Of a DNA stretch of 64,000 nucleotides, positions 8,268 to 19,402 are shown in pieces; position 1 is the first letter of the stretch; each line of letters begins with the position of its first letter. The translations under genes were made by a program, and so were the position numbers. The notes beneath the pieces were generated by a model. The model did not search any database and was not told where the DNA came from. It saw only the letters and a program-made list of their open reading frames with translations. Source of the DNA: JANOBD01 sp031411495 (lineage in GTDB: Bacteria > Planctomycetota > Phycisphaerae > Tepidisphaerales > Tepidisphaeraceae); NCBI GenBank assembly GCA_031411495.1, contig JANOBD010000128.1:60423-124422 (forward strand), read 5' to 3'.

Positions 8268-8792
8268 ATGGGCTCTGATTCGCTGTCCCGCCTGATCGTC
8301 GTCACCGGCCGACCCGGTTCGGGTAAGACCACCCTCGCCCATGTGCTGGCACGGCAGATCCGCTGCCCGGCGATCTGCCGCGACGAAATCAAAGAGGGAT
8401 ACCTGAACACCCTCGGCCATGGGCACGCGCACGAAGATGCGACGGCATTGCACGCGTACAACGTGTTCTTCGAGGCGATCACGCTGCTGCTCGGGAAGCG
8501 AATCACGCTCGTCGCCGAGGCGGCGTTTCAACACAAACTCTGGGCGCCCAGGCTCGAAGCGCTGCGATCTCACGCGAGACTCTTCGTCGTCGTCTGCACG
8601 GTCGACGCGGCGTTCGCCCAGGCGCGCCACGCGCAGCGATCGGCAAACGATCCGAAGCGCAGCCAGTTCCACGCCGACCCGCGCGTGGGCGAATACGATC
8701 CGCCTCATCTGGACGTGCCGACGCTGAGCGTCGACACGCGAGACGGCTATCGACCAAATCTGCAGCAGGTCGTCGATTTCGTTTCTGCTTGA
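8268..8792 (+). CDS. AAA/zeta-toxin-like P-loop kinase
   Basis: The N-terminus has a clear Walker A motif, VTGRPGSGKTTLAHVLA, near residue 8, and CRDEIKEGYL near 38, which resembles the substrate/lid Asp of small-molecule and nucleoside-type P-loop kinases. A Walker-B-like strand ITLVAEAAFQ near 79 and RLFVVVCTVD near 102 follow, then RHAQRSANDPKR as a basic lid. At 174 residues it is a typical single-domain member of the AAA_33/zeta-toxin-like group. Phosphorylation of a small molecule is likely; the substrate cannot be told. No antitoxin gene is adjacent. GAGGGA lies 6-7 bases before the ATG. It appears monocistronic. Confidence 0.8.
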   Translation: MGSDSLSRLIVVTGRPGSGKTTLAHVLARQIRCPAICRDEIKEGYLNTLGHGHAHEDATALHAYNVFFEAITLLLGKRITLVAEAAFQHKLWAPRLEALRSHARLFVVVCTVDAAFAQARHAQRSANDPKRSQFHADPRVGEYDPPHLDVPTLSVDTRDGYRPNLQQVVDFVSA

Positions 8793-8829
8793 GCACACTC
8801 GCGCGACTTGGTTCGAATCGATGCCTACG

Positions 8830-8848
8830 CCGGCTCGTGTCGAGCCGG
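8830..8848 (+). terminator. Hairpin after the P-loop kinase gene; rest of gap empty
   Basis: A perfect 8-bp stem, CCGGCTCG/CGAGCCGG with loop TGT, lies 38 bases after the stop codon. There is no T run, so it is at best a weak or Rho-assisted terminator. The surrounding gap of 333 bases shows nothing else nameable apart from the promoter region of the following PEP-CTERM gene. Confidence 0.4.
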
Positions 8849-9125
8849 ATGCTGCGTGCGCTGCATGAACGGCGGATCCGGGCCGGCACGGCCGGGCATG
8901 GCGGGGCGCGCGGTACAGCGTGACTGCCAATTCCGATTCAAGCCGTTCACTACTCCTTGCCGCCCAAGCATGCTGTCGAGATTAGCGCAGTACTCTTTTA
9001 GACCGCAATTTCCCTCGGAAAGACCGAGACGGTTTTGCGTTGCCGTTCGCTCTGCATCGCTCTAGCATCGTGGCCGATCTGGGGCAATTCGCTCGACTGA
9101 GATTCACCACCAAGAGGGAGAGATC

Positions 9126-10292
9126 ATGCCAATGGGGACATGCCGCTACGTCGCTTTCGCGCTCACGTTCATTCTTCCTGCCGCCACCTTGGCCATCCCC
9201 GGTTCGATTCTCAAAGTCGGCGCGATCGGCGGGAACGCGAGCTACGCGGTGGGAATCAACGAGCATGGGCAAGTGATCGGCTACGGCACGAACGCGAGCG
9301 GCAATGCCCTCCACATTCTCTATCATGACGGAACGCCGTCCGGCAGCTCACAGGATCTCGGCTTGATGCCCGGCTCCACCAGTTCCGCGGGCACGGCCAT
9401 CAATGACAACGGCGATTATCTGGGCTCGCATTACTCGAGTTCGATCTATCGATCTTTCATCTACGGTTCTGCGACGGCCACGTTCGAAGATCTCGGATCA
9501 TTTGCCGCCAATGTTCAGACGTACGCGTTCGATCTGAACGACAGTCGGCAAACGGTCGGAAGCTCTTACAGCGGGTCAAATCAGCATGCGTTTCTGCGAT
9601 CGGCCGCACCCAATTCGCCTTTGCAAGACCTCGGCACGCTCGTCGGACCGGACGGCGATTTCTCCGAAGCCCGGCAGATCAACAACGCCGGCACGATCGT
9701 CGGCACATCCCGCGCCGTGATTCCCAGCGGCATGGGAATGCATGCTTTTGTCTATACCGTGGCCGGCGGCATGCAGGATCTGGGCGCATTGCCGGGCGGC
9801 TATCTGAGCTACGCGAATGCGATCAGCGAGAACGGAATCATCGTTGGTGAATCGACAATCGATGGCGTGAACAATCCGCCCACGCACGCGTTTCGGTTGA
9901 ACACGATCGGCGGCGCAAAGAAAGATCTGGGCGTGTTAGGAGGTAACTTCAGTTCCGCGACCGGCGTGAATGACTCCGGAATGGTGATCGGCTCTTCGAC
10001 GACATCGAATGGCAGCCAAGAGGTCCCAACCCTGTGGACACCCGCCGGCACGCCGGTCAATCTGAATGTCTGGCTCGATTCGGTCAATCCCACCGAAGGC
10101 GCACACTGGACACTTCAACGTGTGCTCGGCATCAATAACGCCGGGTTCATTGTCGGCGAAGGCAACTACACTAGCGGAACCGAAACCGGCACCCGCGGTT
10201 TCGTGATCGACGCCAGTTCGCTTCTGCCCGAACCCGCTTCGCTGACGGCGGCCCTGTTCGCGCTCGCCGGCATTTCGCGGCGTCGCCGATGA
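9126..10292 (+). CDS. Secreted HAF-repeat PEP-CTERM protein
   Basis: A signal peptide (MPMGTCRYVAFALTFILPAATLA) is followed by about seven HAF-type extracellular repeats. Each combines a phrase such as LGxLxGxxS with xAxGINxxGxVVG: examples are YAVGINEHGQVIGYG, AINDNGDYLGSH, QINNAGTIVGTS and GVNDSGMVIGSS. Such repeats form beta-propeller-like secreted proteins of unknown function. The C-terminus, LLPEPASLTAALFALAGISRRRR, is a textbook PEP-CTERM tail, marking it as an exosortase client. GGGAGAG lies just ahead of the ATG. The exosortase gene of this window lies 25 kb away and may act on it. At 388 residues it is normal for the family. Confidence 0.9.
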   Translation: MPMGTCRYVAFALTFILPAATLAIPGSILKVGAIGGNASYAVGINEHGQVIGYGTNASGNALHILYHDGTPSGSSQDLGLMPGSTSSAGTAINDNGDYLGSHYSSSIYRSFIYGSATATFEDLGSFAANVQTYAFDLNDSRQTVGSSYSGSNQHAFLRSAAPNSPLQDLGTLVGPDGDFSEARQINNAGTIVGTSRAVIPSGMGMHAFVYTVAGGMQDLGALPGGYLSYANAISENGIIVGESTIDGVNNPPTHAFRLNTIGGAKKDLGVLGGNFSSATGVNDSGMVIGSSTTSNGSQEVPTLWTPAGTPVNLNVWLDSVNPTEGAHWTLQRVLGINNAGFIVGEGNYTSGTETGTRGFVIDASSLLPEPASLTAALFALAGISRRRR

Positions 10293-10326
10293 CGCTTCGA
10301 GTGCTGCCACTACCCCGGAAAACGTC

Positions 10327-10357
10327 GTCGCCCGCGTGCACAATTCACGCGGGCGAC
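10327..10357. terminator. Bidirectional hairpin between convergent genes
   Basis: A perfect 12-bp stem, GTCGCCCGCGTG/CACGCGGGCGAC with a 7-base loop, lies between the ends of the HAF-repeat gene and pntB. On the minus strand it is followed after a few bases by TTTT, so it more likely ends the transhydrogenase operon, but it can serve both directions. Confidence 0.65.
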
Positions 10358-10419
10358 CAATCCTGATGAAGCTTCCACGGTGTTGACGTCCTTCTCCGCA
10401 GAAGGGTTGTCGTCGCCGG

Positions 10420-11867
<1,448 letters not shown>

Positions 11868-11871
<4 letters not shown>

Positions 11872-12158
11872 GGCCGCACCTCGCGCTTCTTGAACATTTT
11901 GAGCATCCGCTCGGTGATGAGGAAGCCGCCGACGACGTTGGTCATCGCCGCCGCCAGCGCGATCGTTCCCAGCACGGTGCCGAGCCGGCTGTGGCCCTGC
12001 CCGGCGAGTTCGATCGCGACGACGACGCTGATGGCGCTGATGGCGTTGGTGAGCGACATGAGCGGCGTGTGGAGCATGTGGCTCACACGCTTGATCACCT
12101 CCAGCCCGAGAAACGCGGCCAGGAGGAACACGAACAGGTGAGAACTCAGTTCAGACAT
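11868..12158 (-). CDS. pntAB: NAD(P)+ transhydrogenase subunit alpha, membrane part
   Basis: This 96-residue protein contains three membrane helices and corresponds to the C-terminal membrane segment of Escherichia coli PntA, encoded separately as in the three-subunit enzymes of Rhodospirillum and many other bacteria. The phrases FLLAAFLGLEVIKRVSHMLHTPLMSLTNAIS and MTNVVGGFLITERMLKMF (in two separate segments) match the family. It acts with PntAA and PntB in the inner membrane. It overlaps the start of pntB and is separated from pntAA by 102 bases that contain a palindromic element. Confidence 0.95.
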
Positions 12159-12199
12159 GATTCACTTCACTCCGCATTAGCTGATTCCGAACTCTGGAG

Positions 12200-12255
12200 G
12201 GTCTGCAGTATCCCGCGGACCGCCTTCTATCGTGGTCCGCAGCGACCTGCGGACC
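12200..12255. repeat. Two-hairpin palindromic element inside the pnt operon
   Basis: Two similar hairpins stand side by side between pntAA and pntAB. The first pairs GGTCTGCAG with CCGCGGACC (one GT pair, one mismatch), and the second pairs GGTCCGCAG with CTGCGGACC perfectly, both with 4-base loops. The two arms are also complementary to each other over most of their length, so the region can fold as one long hairpin or as two. It resembles the elements near 59.9 and 63.7 kb but is less perfect. It could adjust expression of the downstream genes or be a mobile repeat. Confidence 0.6.
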
Positions 12256-12260
12256 CTGCA

Positions 12261-13397
12261 TCAGACAATTCCTAACATGGTCCTGAGCATGGGTTGAATG
12301 ACCTGCCCGCCCTTGCACAACATGATGCCGGCGACGATTTCGTCGGCCGGGTCGAGCTTGAGCGCGCCGGATTTGTCGATGATCGCGCCCAGCAGATTGA
12401 ACACATTCGCCGCGTACACCTGCGAGGCGTGCGTCGGCACGAGAGCGGCGAGATTGCCGGCCCCGACGATGCTGACCCCGTTGTGGACGACGACTTTGCC
12501 CGCCTGCGTCAGCTCGCAGTTCCCGCCGCGCTCGGCGGCGAGGTCGATGATCACGCTGCCGCGCTGCATCTTCTCGACCGCACTCGTCGGGATGAGCCTG
12601 GGCGCCGGCTTGCCGGGGATCAGCGCGGTGGTGATGACGACATCGCTGTCGGCGATCACCTTCGCCATGAGCTGGCGCTGCTTTTCCTGTTGCTCGGCGG
12701 ATTGGTCTTTCGCGTAGCCGCCCTTGTCCTGCGAGCCGCTGGTGTCCATCGGCAGTTCGACGAACTTCGCGCCGACGGATTGGACCTGTTCCTTCACCGC
12801 CGGCCGCACGTCGTATGCGCTCACCACCGCGCCGAGACGCTTGGCGGTGGCGATGGCTTGAAGCCCGGCGACGCCGGCGCCGACGACGAACACCTTCGCC
12901 GGCTGGAGCGTGCTGGCGGCGGTCATCATCATCGGGAAGACGCGTTCGAGCCGTTCGGCCGCCTGGATGACGGCCATGTAGCCGGCGAGGTTGGCCTGCG
13001 AGCTGAGCACGTCCATGCTCTGGGCGCGGGTGATGCGCGGGAGCATTTCCAACCCCAGCGCGGTGACGCCGGTGGAGGCAAGCTCGCGGATGAACTCGGG
13101 ATGGTCCTGCGGTCGGAGCATGCCGACGAGCAGCGCATCAGGCCTCATCGACTTCACGCGATCGAGCTCGGGCGGGCGGACGACCAGGACGATGTCGGCT
13201 TCGTTCCAGGACGAGCCGGAGGCGATGATGCGCGCGCCGGCGGCGGTGTAGTCGGCATCGACGAACATGGCGCGGTCGCCGGCGTCGGCCTCGATCATCA
13301 CCTCGTGACCGGCGGCGACGAGTTTCCTGGCGACGGCGGGCGTCAACGCCACCCGCAGCTCTTCGCCGCTGATCTGATTTGGCACCAACAACTTCAT
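12261..13397 (-). CDS. pntAA: Re/Si-specific NAD(P)+ transhydrogenase subunit alpha, NAD-binding part
   Basis: This soluble subunit binds NAD(H) and exchanges hydride with domain III of PntB. It resembles alanine dehydrogenase: the N-terminal PNQISGEELRVALTPAVARKL segment, then FVVGAGVAGLQAIATAKRLGAVVSAYDVRP as the Rossmann NAD site near residues 170-200, and the mobile-loop region with KDQSAEQQEKQRQLMAKVIADSDVVITTALIPGKPAPRLI (given here as one continuous loop split over residues ~225-270). At 378 residues it is the length expected when the membrane segment is a separate gene. It is first in the operon. The ATG is followed by the typical MKLLVPNQ start. The region of ~180 bases upstream must hold the operon promoter, shared with the divergent [2Fe-2S] gene. 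Confidence 0.95.
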   Translation of the reverse strand: MKLLVPNQISGEELRVALTPAVARKLVAAGHEVMIEADAGDRAMFVDADYTAAGARIIASGSSWNEADIVLVVRPPELDRVKSMRPDALLVGMLRPQDHPEFIRELASTGVTALGLEMLPRITRAQSMDVLSSQANLAGYMAVIQAAERLERVFPMMMTAASTLQPAKVFVVGAGVAGLQAIATAKRLGAVVSAYDVRPAVKEQVQSVGAKFVELPMDTSGSQDKGGYAKDQSAEQQEKQRQLMAKVIADSDVVITTALIPGKPAPRLIPTSAVEKMQRGSVIIDLAAERGGNCELTQAGKVVVHNGVSIVGAGNLAALVPTHASQVYAANVFNLLGAIIDKSGALKLDPADEIVAGIMLCKGGQVIQPMLRTMLGIV

Positions 13398-13578
13398 GGC
13401 TTGGGTTCTCAGTCCGGAGATGTTCGGCTGGAAGGATCCGCGATCCTCATCCGACCGTTTGGTCCGATGATCGGCATTTTCACCGCGGATGCAAACATTC
13501 GTCGATAGTGCGACGGAATTGGCGGCCTGCGCCCCAATTTCCTCTATGATGATCAGATCGGTTCAGAACGGAGAACGG

Positions 13579-14100
13579 ATGCCGCGACAAATCGCCGCGA
13601 AAGACACTGCAAATCTCAACGGCAGGCCGTGCACTTTTGTCGCATCCGCCGAGCGAACATTGCTGAAGGTGATTCGTGAGGATTTCGGCCTTCTGGGCAC
13701 CAGCGAAGGGTGTGGCGCCGGTGACTGCGGCGCGTGCGCCGTGCTCGTGGACGGCCAGCGCATGCTCGCGTGCCTTACCAAGGCCGGCTCGGTGCGTGGC
13801 AGGTCGATCACTACCGTCGAAGGCATTTCCAGCGACACCTCCCTTCGCGCCGCCGTCGATGTGTTCTATGAAGACGAGGCATTTCGCTGTGGCGTGTGCG
13901 CACCGGGAATGGTGATCAGCGTCATCGCTTACCTGAATGAACAGCCCGATCTGAGTGATGCGTCGCTCATCGCACGGATGAACACCAACACCTGTAACTG
14001 CTGCGGCTACGGCCGGATCCACGCGGCCATCAAGCGTGCGGCGAAGGCGTTGCGCGCCGCGAATGAAGAACGCGCCACCCAGAAACAAGCCACGAACTGA
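13579..14100 (+). CDS. Orphan (2Fe-2S)-binding subunit of xanthine dehydrogenase/CoxS type
   Basis: This 173-residue protein has the two [2Fe-2S] modules of the small subunit of molybdenum hydroxylases. The plant-ferredoxin-type cluster is in SEGCGAGDCGACAVLVDGQ with its fourth Cys in MLAC. The second, helical cluster uses FRCGVCAPGM and TCNCCGYGRI. In CoxS/XdhC-like systems this subunit carries electrons between the molybdopterin site and FAD. No gene for a molybdopterin large subunit or FAD subunit lies nearby, so its partner is elsewhere or different. GGAG five bases before the ATG decides the start; an upstream in-frame ATG at 13489 would add 30 unrelated residues. Confidence 0.85.
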   Translation: MPRQIAAKDTANLNGRPCTFVASAERTLLKVIREDFGLLGTSEGCGAGDCGACAVLVDGQRMLACLTKAGSVRGRSITTVEGISSDTSLRAAVDVFYEDEAFRCGVCAPGMVISVIAYLNEQPDLSDASLIARMNTNTCNCCGYGRIHAAIKRAAKALRAANEERATQKQATN

Positions 14101-14184
14101 TCCGCAACCCGAGAACGCCGATCGTCGTCGGATGCCTGATTCGGAAGCGGGAATCGCACCGGAAAATCGCTTAGAATCGCGCGA

Positions 14185-15699
14185 ATGTCCTCGCGTCTGA
14201 TTGAACTGGTCAAGAACTTCGCCGGTAAACGCGTCGTCCTCGTCGGCGACTTCATGCTCGATCGCTACATCTACGGCAACGCCAACCGGCTCTCGCCCGA
14301 AGCGCCGGTGCCGGTGCTGCATTACGATCATGAAGAGGTCCGACTCGGCGGCGCGGGCCACGTGGCGGCCGATCTGGCGACGCTGGGGTGCAGCGTAAAG
14401 GTCATCGGCTGCTGCGGCGACGACTCCGACGCCAGGACTATGCGCGAGAAACTCGCCGAGTATGGCATCGACTCGACCGACCTCATCTGCACGCCGGGCC
14501 GCGGCACCACCAGCAAGACCCGCCTCGTCGGTCTCGCCAACCAGCGCAGCCCGCAGCAGATGATCCGGCTGGATTACGAGATCGCCTCAGCGGTTCCCGA
14601 AGAGGTCGGCAAGCAGCTTGTGGCTGCCCTCGAGCGCGCGATCGATGCGTGCGACATCGTCTGTCTCGAGGACTACAACAAAGGCGTCCTCTCCCCTGCC
14701 GTGTGCCAGGCGATCATCAAGTTTTGTCGCGCGAAGGGGAAGCAGGTGCTGATCGATCCGGCCTCCATCCCCGACTATGCCAAATACGCCGGCGCGACCT
14801 GTCTAAAGCTCAATCGGCCGGAGACGGAAAAGGCCACCGGCCTGCCCGCGCGGTCGGCCGAGCAATACGCGATCGCCGCAAAGAAGCTGCTCGATACGCT
14901 CAGCCTCGACGCGGTCGTGGTGACGCTCGACAAAGACGGCGCGTATCTCGCGACGCGTGAAGGCACAGAACGACGCGTGACGACTAGGCAGCGGCAAGTG
15001 GCCGATGTCACTGGTGCCGGCGACATGGTGCTGGCCGCCCTCACCGCATCGCGCGCTGCCGGCGCCGACTGGGTCGATGCCGTCGCCCTCTCCAACGTCG
15101 CCGGCGGGCTCGAAGTCGAACGTTTCGGCGCGATTCCGGTTCGGCCGGAAGAGATCGTGCTCGAACTCATGTCCGAGTCGCATGACCACGTCGGCAAAGA
15201 ACGCGAACTCGAGCCGCTGCTCAAAGAGTTGGCCGCGCATCGCGCCGCGGGCCGGCGAATCGTCTTTACCAATGGCTGCTTCGACCTCATCCACCTCGGC
15301 CACGTGAAGTATTTCCAGTTCGCGCGCGCCCAGGGCGACCTGCTCGTCGTCGGCGTGAACACCGATGCATCGATCCAGAATCTCAAGGGGCCCAGGCGAC
15401 CTGTCGTCAACGAAAACGACCGCATCGGCGTCCTCGAAGAGCTGGAAAGCATCGACTACCTCATCCGCTTCGGCAGCCGCGCGGGCGAACCGCACAACGA
15501 CACCCCGATCGAACTCATCAAGGCGATCCTGCCCGATGTACTCGTGAAAGGCGCCGACTACCAGAAGGAGCAGGTGGTCGGCTGGGACGTCGTCGAGAAC
15601 AACGGCGGCAAGGTGGCGCTCGCGCCGCTGATCGATGGCCGAAGCACGAGCAACGTCATCCAGCGGATCCTCGAAGCCTACGGGGATGGGGATACGTGA
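14185..15699 (+). CDS. hldE: Bifunctional heptose-7-phosphate kinase / heptose-1-phosphate adenylyltransferase
   Basis: HldE makes ADP-heptose for lipopolysaccharide inner core or other heptosylated glycans. The N-terminal ribokinase-like domain begins VVLVGDFMLDRYIYGNANRLSPEAPVPV and has the catalytic anion hole DVTGAGDMVLAAL near residue 275. The C-terminal cytidylyltransferase-like domain starts near residue 358 with IVFTNGCFDLIHLGHVKYF, which has the HxGH nucleotide-binding motif, and contains GVNTDASIQNLKGPRRPVV. At 504 residues both domains are complete. It stands alone between the [2Fe-2S] gene and the rhomboid gene. Its presence implies heptose-containing surface glycan, consistent with a diderm envelope. 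Confidence 0.94.
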   Translation: MSSRLIELVKNFAGKRVVLVGDFMLDRYIYGNANRLSPEAPVPVLHYDHEEVRLGGAGHVAADLATLGCSVKVIGCCGDDSDARTMREKLAEYGIDSTDLICTPGRGTTSKTRLVGLANQRSPQQMIRLDYEIASAVPEEVGKQLVAALERAIDACDIVCLEDYNKGVLSPAVCQAIIKFCRAKGKQVLIDPASIPDYAKYAGATCLKLNRPETEKATGLPARSAEQYAIAAKKLLDTLSLDAVVVTLDKDGAYLATREGTERRVTTRQRQVADVTGAGDMVLAALTASRAAGADWVDAVALSNVAGGLEVERFGAIPVRPEEIVLELMSESHDHVGKERELEPLLKELAAHRAAGRRIVFTNGCFDLIHLGHVKYFQFARAQGDLLVVGVNTDASIQNLKGPRRPVVNENDRIGVLEELESIDYLIRFGSRAGEPHNDTPIELIKAILPDVLVKGADYQKEQVVGWDVVENNGGKVALAPLIDGRSTSNVIQRILEAYGDGDT

Positions 15700-15802
15700 T
15701 GTTTGAAGCTCTCTCGATTGTGCGGGAACTTCGCAGCGTGATCGTTGCCGATGCGTCGCCGCCTGATTTCTCATTTCGCGTCCATCCACCTACAGTCCCC
15801 CC

Positions 15803-16780
15803 ATGCGGCTCATCGGCACTCTCGCTTCACAGGACGACGCTCTCACCTTCACCGACTACCTGATCACCATCAACATGCCCGCCCAGGTGGATCAAGGCCG
15901 CGACGGTACCTGGCAGGTGTGGATCGCACGGGATGACGACGTCGAGCAAGGCCAGCTCCAGCTTCGTGAATACCTCGCCAATCCCGGCGATCCGAAGTAC
16001 GCCGATGTCGCCACCCGCGCTTCACGCGTCCGCAAAGAAATGTTCGAGCAGGCGCGCAAGCGTCAGCAGAACTTCAAGGATGTCCGCACCACGCAGGCCG
16101 GGAAATCGTTCGCGCCCGCGGTCTTTTCGACGATCTTTCTCATCGCCTGCATCCTGGTGGCGGTGCTCACGAAGGTCGGCTACGACGAGGACGGCACCGC
16201 GATGGAATGGCTCCGCTTTCAGCCGGCGTCGGCCGTCACCATCCCCGGCGACATGAATCAGTTCCGCGACGACGTCGCGAAGTTCCACCCGTGGACGATG
16301 TTCAGCGCGATCAGCTCCGGACAGGTCTGGCGGCTGATCACGCCGATCTTCATTCACTACGGGCCGATCCACCTGCTGTTCAACATGATGTGGCTGACCT
16401 CGCTCGGCTCGGCGATCGAGCGGGTCAAGGGGCCGACCATCTTCTTCATCCTCGTAATCGTGGCCGGCGTCGCGGGAAACGTCGGCGAAGCGCTCTGGAC
16501 CGTGTACGGGCCGGGTAACCCGATCGGGTTCGCATCCTTCGGCGGCTTCAGCGGCGTGGTGTATGCGTTCTTCGGCTATGTCTGGCTCAAAGGAAAGCTG
16601 CAACCCTATGAAGGACTTGCCGCCCCGCCGCAAACCGTCGGCCTGATGCTCACCTGGCTTGTGCTGTGCATCATGGGCGTACTGGGCAACATCGCCAACG
16701 CGGCACACGTCGTCGGACTGATTGTCGGCGTGATCTTCGGCTCATGGCCCACGTTGATGCGTAGAATCAAGGCATCATGA
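15803..16780 (+). CDS. Rhomboid family intramembrane serine protease
   Basis: The catalytic Ser250 sits in GGFSGVVYAFFGY and the partner His302 in NAAHVVGLIVGVIFGSWP, the rhomboid Ser-His dyad. The typical HxxxNMMW helix is present as HLLFNMMWLTSLGSAIE, and WRLIT before it. Six or so membrane helices span residues ~105-320. The first ~100 residues are soluble and charged, with a region similar to the N-terminal domain of GlpG-like rhomboids. It cleaves membrane proteins within or near the bilayer; substrates are unknown. The stop overlaps the start of the next gene by 4 bases (ATGA), suggesting they are translated together. Confidence 0.93.
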   Translation: MRLIGTLASQDDALTFTDYLITINMPAQVDQGRDGTWQVWIARDDDVEQGQLQLREYLANPGDPKYADVATRASRVRKEMFEQARKRQQNFKDVRTTQAGKSFAPAVFSTIFLIACILVAVLTKVGYDEDGTAMEWLRFQPASAVTIPGDMNQFRDDVAKFHPWTMFSAISSGQVWRLITPIFIHYGPIHLLFNMMWLTSLGSAIERVKGPTIFFILVIVAGVAGNVGEALWTVYGPGNPIGFASFGGFSGVVYAFFGYVWLKGKLQPYEGLAAPPQTVGLMLTWLVLCIMGVLGNIANAAHVVGLIVGVIFGSWPTLMRRIKAS

Positions 16781-17559
16781 GCCAACCGACACCGATCGAC
16801 CCCGCCCGGTTCGCCGCCGCACGCGAAGCCGTCCTCCGCTCCATGCAGGCGCGCCACAGCGTCGCCGGCAACGACGCGTGGACGCTCCTGCTCGGGGGAA
16901 CGGTCGTGCTCGTCATCCTTGGCTGGGCGGTGGCATTTCTGCTGATGATCGTCCACGCGATGCTCGCCGGCTATGAAAACGCCTGGCACACGCACACCTT
17001 CTTCCTGATCTACCTGCTCGTCATCGCCGGTGTCCTCTTTCTTCAGGAGCGGTCGACGCGCGGCGGATTCTTTTCGTTCGCGGCATCGGACGTCGATCTT
17101 CGTCGCGATCCGGAGAACACCGCCGAATGGGTCATGTCGCGCAGCAAGACCCATCTCACTTCGCTTCTGGAGTATCTCGCCTGGCCGACCCGTGCGTGGA
17201 TCGCCGGCTATCGCGGCCTGCGCGGGATCCGCCAGTCCGGGCTCGACTCGATCCTTCCCGAAGCCGCGGAGGTGCTCACGCGGATGCTCGCGCTCGATGT
17301 CGGCATCAAGCTCACCGAACTCGCTCCGGCCGGGACCGATCCGCTGCAGATGATGCCCATTCTCAAGTGGCTCGACACGCACGACTACATCGGCTTCTCC
17401 ACCCGCGGCGATAAGGTCTGGGTGAGTTCGCCGGCGAAGAAACGCTTCGCGCAGGATGGCGTGATCGTTCCGAAAGCGGGCGCCGTGGCGACGCCGGATG
17501 GCGAGAAACCGCAACCGGCGGGGCAAAGACCGGACGAAGGGCCGATCGAACTGGCCTGA
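16777..17559 (+). CDS. Membrane protein coupled to the rhomboid gene
   Basis: I do not recognise a family. The 260-residue protein has two strong membrane helices (near residues 37-62, WTLLLGGTVVLVILGWAVAF, and 72-90, FFLIYLLVIAGVLFL), followed by a cytoplasmic or periplasmic region of ~170 residues. The latter has a segment resembling a winged-helix (EAAEVLTRMLALDVGIKLTE, MPILKWLDTHDYIGFS, DKVWVSSPAKKRF). The end is Pro/Gly-rich. Overlap with the rhomboid stop codon suggests joint expression, so it may be a substrate, adaptor or regulator of the protease. That is inference. Confidence 0.75.
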   Translation: MSQPTPIDPARFAAAREAVLRSMQARHSVAGNDAWTLLLGGTVVLVILGWAVAFLLMIVHAMLAGYENAWHTHTFFLIYLLVIAGVLFLQERSTRGGFFSFAASDVDLRRDPENTAEWVMSRSKTHLTSLLEYLAWPTRAWIAGYRGLRGIRQSGLDSILPEAAEVLTRMLALDVGIKLTELAPAGTDPLQMMPILKWLDTHDYIGFSTRGDKVWVSSPAKKRFAQDGVIVPKAGAVATPDGEKPQPAGQRPDEGPIELA

Positions 17560-17665
17560 GCTTGTGATGTTTCGCGTGAATTGCGACCGCTGCTGCGATT
17601 GACCGCACTTGCGCATGTTGAGCCGCGACCTACTTCGTCGATAATCGCCGGCTCAAGGAAACTCA

Positions 17666-19270
<1,605 letters not shown>

Positions 19271-19402
19271 TTCGCCGATGGGTCGGCCCCGTCGTCGCAA
19301 AACGCTGAGGTCGCCGGGACACCCATCCCTGTGACGCCAGACAGATGAATAGCGCGCCCGTTTTGACGCCGGGTACCATCGCCCCATTCGGAAAGGTGCC
19401 GG

